A DNA stretch of 64,000 nucleotides. Source: Chryseobacterium sp. C-71. Lineage in GTDB: Bacteria; Bacteroidota; Bacteroidia; Flavobacteriales; Weeksellaceae. The notes under the pieces are model-generated. The model did not search any database, was not told the origin of the DNA, and worked only from the letters and a program-made list of their open reading frames with translations. The position numbers and the translations under genes were made by a program. Shown piece after piece: positions 26,212 through 35,736 of the stretch. Every line of letters begins with the position of its first letter. Position 1 is the stretch's first letter. The stretch is from positions 124,001 through 188,000 of the forward strand of contig NZ_CP087131.1 of assembly GCF_020911865.1 (NCBI RefSeq). Reading direction: 5' to 3'.

Positions 26212-27729
26212 ATGTCATCATCAAAAATAGCTAAGAATACACTTTATTTGTACATACGAATGCTCTTTAATATGGGGATTTCGTTATTTACTTCAAGACT
26301 AATTTTACAGACATTAGGTGTAGAAGATTTTGGTATTTATAATCTTGTTGGTGGTGTTGTAGTCTTGTTTTCTTTTTTAAATAATGCTATGAGTAACTCT
26401 ACTCAGCGGTTTTTAAACATAGAGATTGCAAGAGGGGTGAAAAATAATATAAACCGAGTGTTTAATATAAGTCTGAAGATTCACATAATCATATCAATTA
26501 TGATTTTGATTTTGTCTGAAACGGTTGGATTATGGTTTCTTAATGATAAATTAAATATTCCTACAAATAGAATGCATGCGGCTCACATTGTGTATCAGAT
26601 GTCAATAATTACAACTGTAATAAATGTGATGAGAATTCCATTTAATGCAATTATTCTAGCAAATGAACGTATGTCATTTTATGCTTTTTTAGGAATTGGC
26701 GAAACTATATTGAAACTCGTAATCGTGTATATGCTTTTGTGGTTTAGTAGATACGATCACCTTATTGTTTATAGTGTTTTATTAATGACGGTAAATTTAC
26801 TTGTAAATATTTTTTATAGAATTTACTGTAGAATAAATTTCCTAATAGAAACAAAATGGAAAGTTGTAAATGATAAGGGATTATTCAAGCAGATGATTTC
26901 TTTCTCAGGTTGGAACTTATTTGGACAAGTGGCAGTTCTAGGATCTACACAAGGTATAAACATGATTTTGAATATATTCGTGGGTGTTACAGTTAATGCT
27001 GCATTAGGTATTGCAAATCAAGTAAATGGTGTAATTTATAATTTTATTTCAAATATGCAAGTTGCATTTAATCCTAAAATTATCCAAACTCATGCAGAAG
27101 GACAAATCGATGAACATAAAAATTTGGTTTTAAATGCTTCGAAATACTCAACTTATTTATTTTTATTATTTGCAATGCCAATACTTGTTTATACTGAGGT
27201 TATATTGCATTTGTGGTTGGGCAATAACTTGCCCCCTTATGTAGTAAGTTTTACACAGATTGTAATAGTAGGTTCTTTGATTAATTCAATTGTAGGGCCT
27301 TTTTGGATGTCTGCAAATGCTATAGGTAATATTAGAAATTATCAGATAATAATTTCTTGTATTCTATTATTTAATTTACCAATAGCATATATCTTATTGA
27401 AAAATGATCAATCACCTGTTTTTGTGATGGCTATCCAGGTATTTTTGAACTTCATAGCTTTTATTTTTAGAATTTGCTATGTAAACAGTAAGCTTTCTTT
27501 TGGGAGTAAAAAACTTATAAATTATTTTAAAGGTTTTATCTTACCTTTTTTGTTTGTTGCGGGAATAACTTATAAATCTGGTAGTTTTGTGACAAATAAT
27601 CTATTACAATGTGTTGGTATTATTCTATTACTAGAAATTTTGCTAGTAATGTTTATTTTGTTCAGTTTAAGCAAGTCGGAACTACAATATACAAAGCAGA
27701 TCATCAAAAAAAAATTGAAAAGAAATTAA
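26212..27729 (+). CDS. wzx: Wzx-type polysaccharide flippase
   Basis: A 505-residue integral membrane protein with 12-14 helices, of the polysaccharide-transporter (MATE-like) superfamily. The N-terminus SSSKIAKNTLYLYIRMLFNMG and LILQTLGVEDFGIYNLVGGVV are typical of Wzx. It would flip the lipid-linked repeat unit across the inner membrane. The next gene starts directly after its stop. From here to about 34,600 the DNA is clearly more AT-rich than in the flanking conserved genes. Confidence 0.88.
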   Translation: MSSSKIAKNTLYLYIRMLFNMGISLFTSRLILQTLGVEDFGIYNLVGGVVVLFSFLNNAMSNSTQRFLNIEIARGVKNNINRVFNISLKIHIIISIMILILSETVGLWFLNDKLNIPTNRMHAAHIVYQMSIITTVINVMRIPFNAIILANERMSFYAFLGIGETILKLVIVYMLLWFSRYDHLIVYSVLLMTVNLLVNIFYRIYCRINFLIETKWKVVNDKGLFKQMISFSGWNLFGQVAVLGSTQGINMILNIFVGVTVNAALGIANQVNGVIYNFISNMQVAFNPKIIQTHAEGQIDEHKNLVLNASKYSTYLFLLFAMPILVYTEVILHLWLGNNLPPYVVSFTQIVIVGSLINSIVGPFWMSANAIGNIRNYQIIISCILLFNLPIAYILLKNDQSPVFVMAIQVFLNFIAFIFRICYVNSKLSFGSKKLINYFKGFILPFLFVAGITYKSGSFVTNNLLQCVGIILLLEILLVMFILFSLSKSELQYTKQIIKKKLKRN

Positions 27730-28731
27730 ATGGAAAAAACATTCAATAACTCAGATAATATTGAAAGACTTAGAAATCTCGTTAGAGAAAAGCTAAATAA
27801 TCATATTGATGGTGATTATGTTTTGCTGGACGTTCCTAATCATAGAAATATTGGTGATTTATTAATATGGCAGGGAGAGTTAGAGTATTTAAGAGAATTA
27901 CCTTTTAAAATGGTATACTCCAGTAATGATTACACACATAATAATAAGAAAATAAAAGAACAAGATATTATTCTTTTACATGGTGGAGGAAATTTTGGAG
28001 ATGTATGGAGATCTAATCAAGAATATAGAAATCATATTATAACATCTTTTCCAAATAATAAAATAATAATTCTTCCTCAAACAGTACAATACGATAACGA
28101 AGATTTTATTAAGAAAGATGCTATCTTATATAACAACCATAATAATCTGATTATTTGCGCAAGAGATAACCAATCTTATGATTTTTGTGTTAAGTACTTT
28201 GATAAATGTACTGTATACAAACTACCTGACCTTGCCTTCTTTCTGAACTTTGAAGAAAATTATAAAGTTAATGATATAAAAAAGACTTTAATTTTAAAAA
28301 GGATGGATAAGGAACTAGGAGATGAATCTTTGATTAATAATATTAAGGCGAGCTTAAAGAACAATGTGGTGGAGATAGCAGATTGGCCAGGTTTCTATGA
28401 AAATAAAACTTTTAGGAGAAGAATTCAACACTACTTAATTAAAGCTGAAAGAATCTTATCTAGTAAAATTAAACAAATTCCCGTGTTAAATCTAATCGTT
28501 GATGATAAGCATGGCTTAAAAGGACGAAATTATAAAGATAAACTTATACTAAAAGGAATTAAATTTATTAATCAGTATGATACAGTTTATTCAACAAGAT
28601 TGCACGGTTTTATTTTATCTGTTTTATTGAATAAAAAAGTATATGTTTTTGATAATAGCTACGGTAAAAACAAAAACTTTTTTAATACCTGGCTAAAAGA
28701 TTTTGAAAATGTTGAACTAATTGAGAAATAA
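27730..28731 (+). CDS. polysaccharide pyruvyl transferase family protein
   Basis: A 333-residue protein of the CsaB/polysaccharide pyruvyl transferase family. It has LLDVPNHRNIGDLLIWQGE near residue 36, LLHGGGNFGDVW near 85, IIILPQTVQYD, and a C-terminal VYSTRLHGFILSVLLNKKVYVFDNSYGK segment. It would add a pyruvate ketal from phosphoenolpyruvate to a sugar of the repeat unit, giving extra negative charge. Its stop overlaps the next start (TAATG). Confidence 0.85.
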   Translation: MEKTFNNSDNIERLRNLVREKLNNHIDGDYVLLDVPNHRNIGDLLIWQGELEYLRELPFKMVYSSNDYTHNNKKIKEQDIILLHGGGNFGDVWRSNQEYRNHIITSFPNNKIIILPQTVQYDNEDFIKKDAILYNNHNNLIICARDNQSYDFCVKYFDKCTVYKLPDLAFFLNFEENYKVNDIKKTLILKRMDKELGDESLINNIKASLKNNVVEIADWPGFYENKTFRRRIQHYLIKAERILSSKIKQIPVLNLIVDDKHGLKGRNYKDKLILKGIKFINQYDTVYSTRLHGFILSVLLNKKVYVFDNSYGKNKNFFNTWLKDFENVELIEK

Positions 28732-29642
28732 TGACTATAAGTGTTTTGTTGCCAGTTTACAACGGTGAGTTGTATATTTATGATGCTGTAAAAAGTATTT
28801 TGAATCAGACATACAAAGATTTTGAGTTGATTATCATTAATGATGGCTCAACAGATAACTCTTTAAATATTTTGGAGTCTTTTGATGATAAGAGAATGAT
28901 TATTATTAATCAAGATAATCAAGGACTCGCAAATTCATTAAATAATGGTTTGAAGATAGCACAAGGAAAATACATCGCAAGAATGGATGCCGATGATATT
29001 GCTTTACCTAATCGGTTTGAAGAGCAGATAGCATACTTAACCATACATCCAGAAGTGAAACTTCTTGGTTCTGCAATTGATTTGATTGATAAAGATGGTA
29101 AGAAGATAATGACAGATGTACCTTATACTGGCAACGTTTTTTTGAAAAAGTTTTTGAAAAAAGTAGGAAATCCTTTCAAACATCCTACTGTTATTTTTGA
29201 TAGAGAGCTTGTTTTAAAATTAGGTGGGTATAATGAGAAGATAGGAAAGTACTTTGAAGATTATTTTCTTTGGAATGAAATCGCGCATCATGGCAAAATA
29301 CAAATTCTTAATAAAGTATTGTTACAGTACCGGATCACTCCGGGGTCAATTATGAGCTCCATAAAATCAGAAAATTTTTCGAAATTTATGATAAGAATAA
29401 TCAATGAAAGAAAATTTTTCGATAGTGATTATTTTGAAATGCTTAAAATTAAAGAGGCAGATAATCAAAAATTAGATCTTGTAGATAAAGATCTTGTTTA
29501 TCAGAAGAGGATTTCGGGCTCTATTAATAACAAGATGAATAAGCTTTTCATTAAAATTGAAAAATTAGTGAATAAAAACTTTGCATTATACATTTTAGTA
29601 TCTATAAAAAAACTTCGAGTGATTTTAAATGTGTATTCATGA
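28731..29642 (+). CDS. GT2-family glycosyltransferase
   Basis: A 303-residue GT-A fold transferase: SVLLPVYNGELYIYDAVKSIL at the N-terminus, IINDGSTDNSLNIL with the first Asp, and ARMDADDIALPNRFE carrying the DxD-type metal motif near residue 86. No membrane helices. It transfers one sugar to the lipid-linked repeat unit at the cytoplasmic face; donor unknown. It overlaps the previous gene by 1 base and the next by 4 (ATGA). Confidence 0.9.
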   Translation: MTISVLLPVYNGELYIYDAVKSILNQTYKDFELIIINDGSTDNSLNILESFDDKRMIIINQDNQGLANSLNNGLKIAQGKYIARMDADDIALPNRFEEQIAYLTIHPEVKLLGSAIDLIDKDGKKIMTDVPYTGNVFLKKFLKKVGNPFKHPTVIFDRELVLKLGGYNEKIGKYFEDYFLWNEIAHHGKIQILNKVLLQYRITPGSIMSSIKSENFSKFMIRIINERKFFDSDYFEMLKIKEADNQKLDLVDKDLVYQKRISGSINNKMNKLFIKIEKLVNKNFALYILVSIKKLRVILNVYS

Positions 29643-30913
29643 AGTATAAAATATTTTTGTTTATAATTTTATTTTGTTATATATATCCAATATATATAAA
29701 ATTATTTCCCATTCCTACTGATAGAATAATACAGATATTAGGATTAGGATTTATTTTATTGGATGTACCCTACCGAAAATTAGTCTTTAAAATTAAAAAT
29801 TTGAAAGTTTTCTACTTTTTATCATTTTTGATTTTGCTTTCAATTTTTATAGTCCAAAACTGGAACTACGGTCCTGTTGATTTTTATTATTTTAAAGATC
29901 ATCTGGATATCTTTTTATACTTTTTTCCAGCTTATCTTATTGTTTATCTGTTATATAAAATTGATAAACATAAAATCATTGTTAATCTATTAGATGCAAT
30001 AGTAATGGTTTCCTTCTTCCAGGCAATAATTTCATTAATATTCTTTATTATACCATCAACTTTTGAGATATATACCTCTTTATTATCAGAAAATACAAGC
30101 CAAGGATTAACAAGTAGATTAGGACAAATAGAAAAGAGATTGATTGGAGTGGGAAGTGCATTTTTTTCTGGGGTTGTTAAATATTCCATCGCTTTTTTCA
30201 TATTAATTATAATACCTTACCTAAAGACAGATTTGTATAAAAATAAATGGTTATATGTGGTTAGTCTTGTATTCATTACAATTGCCGGGCTAATGACAGG
30301 ACGTACATTCTTCATAGCGATAGGTTTAGGTTTGGTTTTGTATTTATTAATTGATGTGAAAAATGCACTTAAAGTCATATATAAAGTTATTCCTTCTGTT
30401 ATTATTTTTTCAACATTGGTTTATTTCGTAATGATTTCAATGGGAAATAAAGAGCGAGTTGAAAAAGTTTTTAATTTTGTTTTTGAACTGTATATTAATT
30501 ACGAAGAAACCGGAAAATTAACGAGTTCTTCTACTGAAGGCTCTTTAAGTATGTACAAGTTTCCGAATACCCTAAAAACCTGGGTAATAGGAGATGGTAA
30601 AATGCAAAATCCAAACGGCTCTTATTATATGGGTTCCGATATAGGCTACGTTAGGTTGATTTTTTATTTTGGTATTGTATTAACTGTTCTATATATGCTT
30701 TATCAGGCATACCTTTATTATTTATTATCAAAGAAAAGTCAGTCAAGGATTCTTAAAGCTTTTTGTCTCATTCTTTTTTTGTGGCTATTAGTTTTGAATT
30801 TTAAAGGTTTAGCCAATTTAAATCAATATTTATTATTATTCTTTATTGCTTTCGGGATAAATAACGAAATAGCTAAAAAAATAAATAAAACTAATTCACT
30901 CGGGATCAATTAA
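29639..30913 (+). CDS. wzy: Wzy-type polysaccharide polymerase
   Basis: A 424-residue membrane protein with about 11 helices and no other recognisable domain. A large loop (about 288-330) contains TSSSTEGSLSMYKFPNTLKTWVIGDGKMQNPNGSYYMGSD-type residues (seen in pieces), similar to the periplasmic loop of O-antigen polymerases. Position behind the flippase and transferase genes supports Wzy. These proteins diverge fast, so the call rests on topology and context. Confidence 0.78.
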   Translation: MKYKIFLFIILFCYIYPIYIKLFPIPTDRIIQILGLGFILLDVPYRKLVFKIKNLKVFYFLSFLILLSIFIVQNWNYGPVDFYYFKDHLDIFLYFFPAYLIVYLLYKIDKHKIIVNLLDAIVMVSFFQAIISLIFFIIPSTFEIYTSLLSENTSQGLTSRLGQIEKRLIGVGSAFFSGVVKYSIAFFILIIIPYLKTDLYKNKWLYVVSLVFITIAGLMTGRTFFIAIGLGLVLYLLIDVKNALKVIYKVIPSVIIFSTLVYFVMISMGNKERVEKVFNFVFELYINYEETGKLTSSSTEGSLSMYKFPNTLKTWVIGDGKMQNPNGSYYMGSDIGYVRLIFYFGIVLTVLYMLYQAYLYYLLSKKSQSRILKAFCLILFLWLLVLNFKGLANLNQYLLLFFIAFGINNEIAKKINKTNSLGIN

Positions 30914-31055
30914 ATATATATAATCATTAACTTTTAATGAATACCAGTTTTTTTCGATACTTCCTGTTATAAATACGATTAATACTTTGGATGTTAACTT
31001 CGTATGTGTCTGGATATTTTTAGGTTCGATTATGTATTGTTTGAAAAATTAATAG

Positions 31056-32270
31056 ATGAAAATAAATAAAACAATAGTTTGTTTTACTGCATCGTATCCA
31101 TACGGTTCACGTGAAACTTATTTTGCTAATGAGTTAGAATATTTATCTCAAGCATTTGAGAAAATAATTCTAATTCCGGGATATAATCCTTACAATAAAG
31201 AACAGAGAGTAGTGCCGTTCAATGTTACGGTGTATGATCCAGTTTTGCAGCAAGGGTGGAGGAGATTTGTTGATTTCCTTTTGAATTTTAAATTAAAGAA
31301 ACAGCATAGACAGGAATTTTTTAATCGTAAAGTTTATAAAAGTAGGACAAGATTAAAAAAATGGACTCTCTCAGTACTTTCTTATGGAAAGGAATTAAAT
31401 ACATTTATGTCTTATGGTTTTAATGAAAATGAAGTTATTTTATACTCTTATTGGACAGGTAAAAACTATTTTATAGAAAAAAAACTAAATAAATTTAGAA
31501 AAGTAATAAGAATGCATGGAGGAGATTTCTATGAAGAACGAAATGATGGATATTTACCATTGATAAGAGAGATTTACCAATCAGCAGATTTACTATTGCC
31601 AATTTCGAATGATATTTATGGTAAGTTGATCCAAAGATACAAGACCAATCCATCAAAAATGAATTTAAGTTATTTAGGAGTAGCAAATAATTCAAAATCA
31701 TGTAAAATTAAGTCTGATGAAAAGCTAAGATTAGTCAGTTGTAGTAATATATACTCTCTTAAAAGAATTCATTTGATATATGAAATATTGCTCTTAATTA
31801 AAAACAAAATTAGTATACAATGGACACACATTGGAGATGGAGATTTACTGAATGATTTAAAAAAAACCATAGATAATAAAAGTAAAGAAAATATAGAAGT
31901 TAGTTTTGTGGGTCAGAAAACACAAGATGAAATAAAAGAAATTTATGAAAATACTTATTTTGATTTCTTTATTAATACTTCAGAATACGAGGGCTTACCG
32001 GTGAGTATAATGGAAGCTTTCTCATTTGGGATACCTGCAGTGGCAACTGACGTAGGTGGAACATCTGAAATTGTAAATAATAATAATGGACTACTTATTA
32101 AAAAAGATTTTAATAATAGAGATATAGCTAATGAAATTGAATATTTTTTCATTCATGATAAGTTTAAAAAAATGAGAACAGAAGCATTTAATATGTGGGA
32201 AAATAAATTTGATGCGGATATAAATTACAAAAAAATGATTACAAAAATGAATTTCGATGAAAGTGAATAA
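31056..32270 (+). CDS. GT4-family glycosyltransferase
   Basis: A 404-residue GT-B transferase. The N-terminal domain begins MKINKTIVCFTASYPYGSRETY. The C-terminal nucleotide-binding domain shows LRLVSCSNIYSLKRIHLIYE, VSFVGQKTQDEIKEIYE and the E-x7-E-like motif EYEGLPVSIMEAFSFGIPAVATDVGG. It would add a sugar to the repeat unit. A gap of 142 bases precedes it and 240 bases follow, both without genes. Confidence 0.87.
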   Translation: MKINKTIVCFTASYPYGSRETYFANELEYLSQAFEKIILIPGYNPYNKEQRVVPFNVTVYDPVLQQGWRRFVDFLLNFKLKKQHRQEFFNRKVYKSRTRLKKWTLSVLSYGKELNTFMSYGFNENEVILYSYWTGKNYFIEKKLNKFRKVIRMHGGDFYEERNDGYLPLIREIYQSADLLLPISNDIYGKLIQRYKTNPSKMNLSYLGVANNSKSCKIKSDEKLRLVSCSNIYSLKRIHLIYEILLLIKNKISIQWTHIGDGDLLNDLKKTIDNKSKENIEVSFVGQKTQDEIKEIYENTYFDFFINTSEYEGLPVSIMEAFSFGIPAVATDVGGTSEIVNNNNGLLIKKDFNNRDIANEIEYFFIHDKFKKMRTEAFNMWENKFDADINYKKMITKMNFDESE

Positions 32271-32510
32271 AACTTATAGTCATTTATCTTCAATTTTTAT
32301 TATGTTTTCAAACTATAAAGGATTTTTGTGTACTTATTTGGGGAAAAAGATGCGAATTCTCCAACCGATATTCTATAAATGAAAAGAGTAAATATAGCGT
32401 ATCAGACGTGCAGCACTCTCAAAGATTGAGGATCTTGAGAAAGAAGTTTAACTAGTAGTCATAAACATAAATGATTACTAATAAGCTTAAAATAATTTTA
32501 ATATTATATT

Positions 32511-33614
32511 ATGAAGTCAACGAACAATTTTTTTTTAAAAACAATTTGTTTAACGTTTTGTCTGGGCTCTCTCTTTTTCTATGCTCAAATAACTGAATCT
32601 TATTATAAACAAAGACTTAATGCAGATTACCCTTATAGTTTTAAAGCTGTTAAAGCTCTTGCAGAAGGTAATAATTCTTATGATTATATGGCAATCGGAT
32701 ATTTTGTGAATGCTAACAATATTATGTATGAAAAAACGAAGGACAAGTATTATTTAGATTGTAATATGGATATCTTACGACCAATGTTTTTGAAAGGACT
32801 AAAAGGATCTGCTCCAAAATCAAGAGTTATGAAGGTGAGTAGTAAGAACCAAAATGCTTGGATCAATGGAAGCGAGTCTGTTACATTTGAAGGGTATTTT
32901 TACCGTTATTTGGGTGAATATCTATTTATTATTAAAAAAAATAATTTATATCCGGACGCTCAAGCACAATTGTTAAATGGTTTACAGCAGGGTTTTAACA
33001 AGTGGTATAATAAAAGTATGACCAAATATAATGATGCATCTATGCTGTTTCATCAACGATTACATATTGCAGCTAATTGGGCCACTGCCTGCCTTTATCT
33101 TTATGAATTCACGAAAGATGCTAAGTATAAATCTTTTTACACTTCTTTTGATCAACAACTAAAGGATAATCTACAAGTTAAGAAGGTAGGTGAAAGCACT
33201 TGTTATGTTTGGGATTCCACTTATACTAATGCTTTTACAAGTGGACTTAAATCTAAAAAACTAGGAAATATTATTCAAGATGTTGGTCATGGAAATCACA
33301 TAGTGGAATATGTATTGACCTCCTACCAATTAAATAGAGGGATTTATGCCGAAAATGATCTAAAAAGGCTGTCAAATACTGTTGTCTATTTAATTTGGAA
33401 TCAAAATACATCTGCATTCTCAGATAATGTAGATGGTTCCTCTTCGATTGATAAAGAAGTTCAGAATATGGGATTTAAGCAAACAGATGGCTGGATGAAA
33501 TTAATACCATATAATAAAAAACTTCTTCCAATTTACCAGATTTATTATACCAAAAATAAGAACAGAACTGAAAATTCTGTTTGGGGATTACAATATTTAG
33601 CTAATCTATATTAA
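32511..33614 (+). CDS. secreted protein of unknown function in the capsule locus
   Basis: A 367-residue protein with a signal peptide ending ...GSLFFYAQ, hence exported. The mature part is mostly helical and rich in Tyr, Trp and Asn, with repeated helix-pair-like units (for example FEGYFYRYLGEYLFIIKKNN, FHQRLHIAANWATACLYLYE, DVGHGNHIVEYVLTSYQLNR). This pattern recalls alpha/alpha-toroid polysaccharide lyases and glycosidases, and HGNH and several Glu/Tyr could be catalytic. That is inference; no family is recognised. Its place inside the locus suggests trimming or modification of the capsule polymer outside the cytoplasm. Confidence 0.75.
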   Translation: MKSTNNFFLKTICLTFCLGSLFFYAQITESYYKQRLNADYPYSFKAVKALAEGNNSYDYMAIGYFVNANNIMYEKTKDKYYLDCNMDILRPMFLKGLKGSAPKSRVMKVSSKNQNAWINGSESVTFEGYFYRYLGEYLFIIKKNNLYPDAQAQLLNGLQQGFNKWYNKSMTKYNDASMLFHQRLHIAANWATACLYLYEFTKDAKYKSFYTSFDQQLKDNLQVKKVGESTCYVWDSTYTNAFTSGLKSKKLGNIIQDVGHGNHIVEYVLTSYQLNRGIYAENDLKRLSNTVVYLIWNQNTSAFSDNVDGSSSIDKEVQNMGFKQTDGWMKLIPYNKKLLPIYQIYYTKNKNRTENSVWGLQYLANLY

Positions 33615-33619
33615 ATTTT

Positions 33620-34603
33620 ATGAAATCAAGAGATCTAAATATTGACGCTCTAAGAGTATTAGCCTGTTTTTTAGTTATTATTATACACGTTTCAGGACCT
33701 ATATTTACTAAATCAGATATTAACAGTAATGTTTTTTTATTTAATCTTGGTTTAGATTCTTTTTCAAGAGTCGCTGTGCCTTTATTTGTAATGATAAGTG
33801 GTCGGTATTTAATCAAGACAGATAGAGTTTTTGATAAAACAAAATATTTTAAAAGTATATTGAAGATTTTAAGACCATTATTTTTTTGGTCAATTATTTA
33901 CATAGCAATTTACGTTTTATTTAAATTTATAAAACATGAATCTATCGACTATAAATTACTTTTGGATAACTTAATAAAAGGTAAACCCTATTATCATTTA
34001 TGGTATTTATATATGATTTTAGGGGTATATATTGTAGCGCCATTTTTTAATCAAATGTTAGGATCTTTAACGAAGAAGCAAATCCTTTATTTGACATGGG
34101 GACTAATTATTTTTTCTTTTATACATCAATCATATAATTATTTTTATAATGTAAAAGATTTTTTTGGCGTTTGGTTTATAGACTATATTGGATATGCAAT
34201 GCTAGGCTATATTTATAAAGAAAGGATATTTGTAAAACCTCATCTATTATTTGCAGGTTATATTTTTTCTTCCTTATGTATATTAATATTATCTTACTAT
34301 ACTTTTTTGATAAATAATAAATTACCCTTTTTTAATTATAACTCTATTTTTGTAATAGCTGGATCCTTTTTTATTTATCGTTATTTTGATAATTTGACAA
34401 TTAAAAACTCTTTTATTTTAAAATTTTCTGAAAATACTTTTGGTATTTACTTGATTCATCCGTTATTAATATTGATTTTTTTTAATTATATCAAAAACTT
34501 CTTTCTTTTAGAATTGTTGTGTATTCTTATAATTTTTTTGTTAAGCAACTATGTTATTAAATTACTTTCAATGAATACTACTCTTAAAAAATATTTAATG
34601 TAG
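33620..34603 (+). CDS. acyltransferase-3 family sugar O-acyltransferase
   Basis: A 327-residue membrane protein with about 10 helices, of the acyltransferase-3 family. It begins SRDLNIDALRVLACFLVIIIHVSGP with the conserved His in the first helix. SRVAVPLFVMISGRYLI near residue 52 and YHLWYLYMILGVYIVAPFF near 118 are also typical. It probably acetylates a sugar of the repeat unit. The next gene starts immediately after its stop. Confidence 0.88.
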   Translation: MKSRDLNIDALRVLACFLVIIIHVSGPIFTKSDINSNVFLFNLGLDSFSRVAVPLFVMISGRYLIKTDRVFDKTKYFKSILKILRPLFFWSIIYIAIYVLFKFIKHESIDYKLLLDNLIKGKPYYHLWYLYMILGVYIVAPFFNQMLGSLTKKQILYLTWGLIIFSFIHQSYNYFYNVKDFFGVWFIDYIGYAMLGYIYKERIFVKPHLLFAGYIFSSLCILILSYYTFLINNKLPFFNYNSIFVIAGSFFIYRYFDNLTIKNSFILKFSENTFGIYLIHPLLILIFFNYIKNFFLLELLCILIIFLLSNYVIKLLSMNTTLKKYLM

Positions 34604-35731
34604 ATGATACTTCATATTACAAACGATTATTCGGGATCAACCGTGTATAAAAATTTAATCAGAGAACTTGACTATGTCAGTATCGAACAGATTGTTTATA
34701 ATCCGGTACGTGAATCTAGTAGGATAGGGAAAAATAAGATTGATTTAATAAATGATAAATCACAGATTATCTATAGCCATATTTTATCAAAATATGCAGA
34801 TCGTATCTTATATCAGAAAAAAGTAAAAAAAATAGTTAAGGATATAGAGACAAAAGTAGATTTATCAAAAATTACATTCATACATGCTCACACTTGGTAC
34901 AGTGACGGAGGGGTTGCATATGAGCTTCATAAAAAGTATAAAATCCCTTTTATAGTAGCTGTAAGAAATACCGATTTAAACCTGTTTCTAAAATATTTTT
35001 TGCACGAAAGAAGTTATGGACGAGAGATACTTTTAGCTGCTGATAAGATCATTACCATATCAGCTGTATATAAAAACAGAATGTCTGATGATGAAAGATT
35101 GGCACCTATAATTTTAGAAATCAAAAATAAAATTACTGTTATTCCCAATGGTCTAGACCCTTATTGGATTGATTCAAAAGTTTCAGTCAGAAAGCAGATT
35201 GAGAATAAAGATGTAATTCAATTACTTTACATTGGAAAATTTGATAAAGGTAAAAATGTTATTAATCTGGTAAATGCTGTAAAAAACCTAAATAAAAATA
35301 GTACAAACAATTTCGCATTAACGCTTATAGGTGGAAAGGGGAATGATGAAAAAAGAGTACTCAGTGCCATCAAAGATCAAAGTTGTTTTAACTATGTAGG
35401 AAGAGTGGATGATCTTACCCAATTAAAAAGATATTTTCAGAAGAGCGATATTTTTACGATGCCTTCTAAAGCTGAAACGTTCGGGCTCGTATATATGGAG
35501 GCACTCCTGCAAGGGTTACCCATCTTGTATACAAAGAATGAGGGAATAGACGGATTGTACGAAGATCTGATAGGTGAGAAAGTTGAGAATACATCCGTGC
35601 GTGAAATTGAAAATAAGATACAACTTTTACTTAGTAATTATAATCACTACAATTTTAGTATAGAAAAATTTTCAAAAAATCATGACTGGAAAAGAATAGC
35701 TGAAGTTTACCGACAACTATATATGCAATAA
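34604..35731 (+). CDS. GT4-family glycosyltransferase
   Basis: A 375-residue GT-B transferase. FIHAHTWYSDGGVAYELHKKY near residue 93 belongs to the acceptor domain. VIQLLYIGKFDKGKNVINLV, FNYVGRVDDLTQLKRYFQ and PSKAETFGLVYMEALLQGLPI form the donor-binding domain with its Glu pair. It transfers a sugar at the cytoplasmic side; sugar unknown. It lies 5 bases ahead of the next transferase gene. Confidence 0.87.
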   Translation: MILHITNDYSGSTVYKNLIRELDYVSIEQIVYNPVRESSRIGKNKIDLINDKSQIIYSHILSKYADRILYQKKVKKIVKDIETKVDLSKITFIHAHTWYSDGGVAYELHKKYKIPFIVAVRNTDLNLFLKYFLHERSYGREILLAADKIITISAVYKNRMSDDERLAPIILEIKNKITVIPNGLDPYWIDSKVSVRKQIENKDVIQLLYIGKFDKGKNVINLVNAVKNLNKNSTNNFALTLIGGKGNDEKRVLSAIKDQSCFNYVGRVDDLTQLKRYFQKSDIFTMPSKAETFGLVYMEALLQGLPILYTKNEGIDGLYEDLIGEKVENTSVREIENKIQLLLSNYNHYNFSIEKFSKNHDWKRIAEVYRQLYMQ

Positions 35732-35736
35732 TAAAA

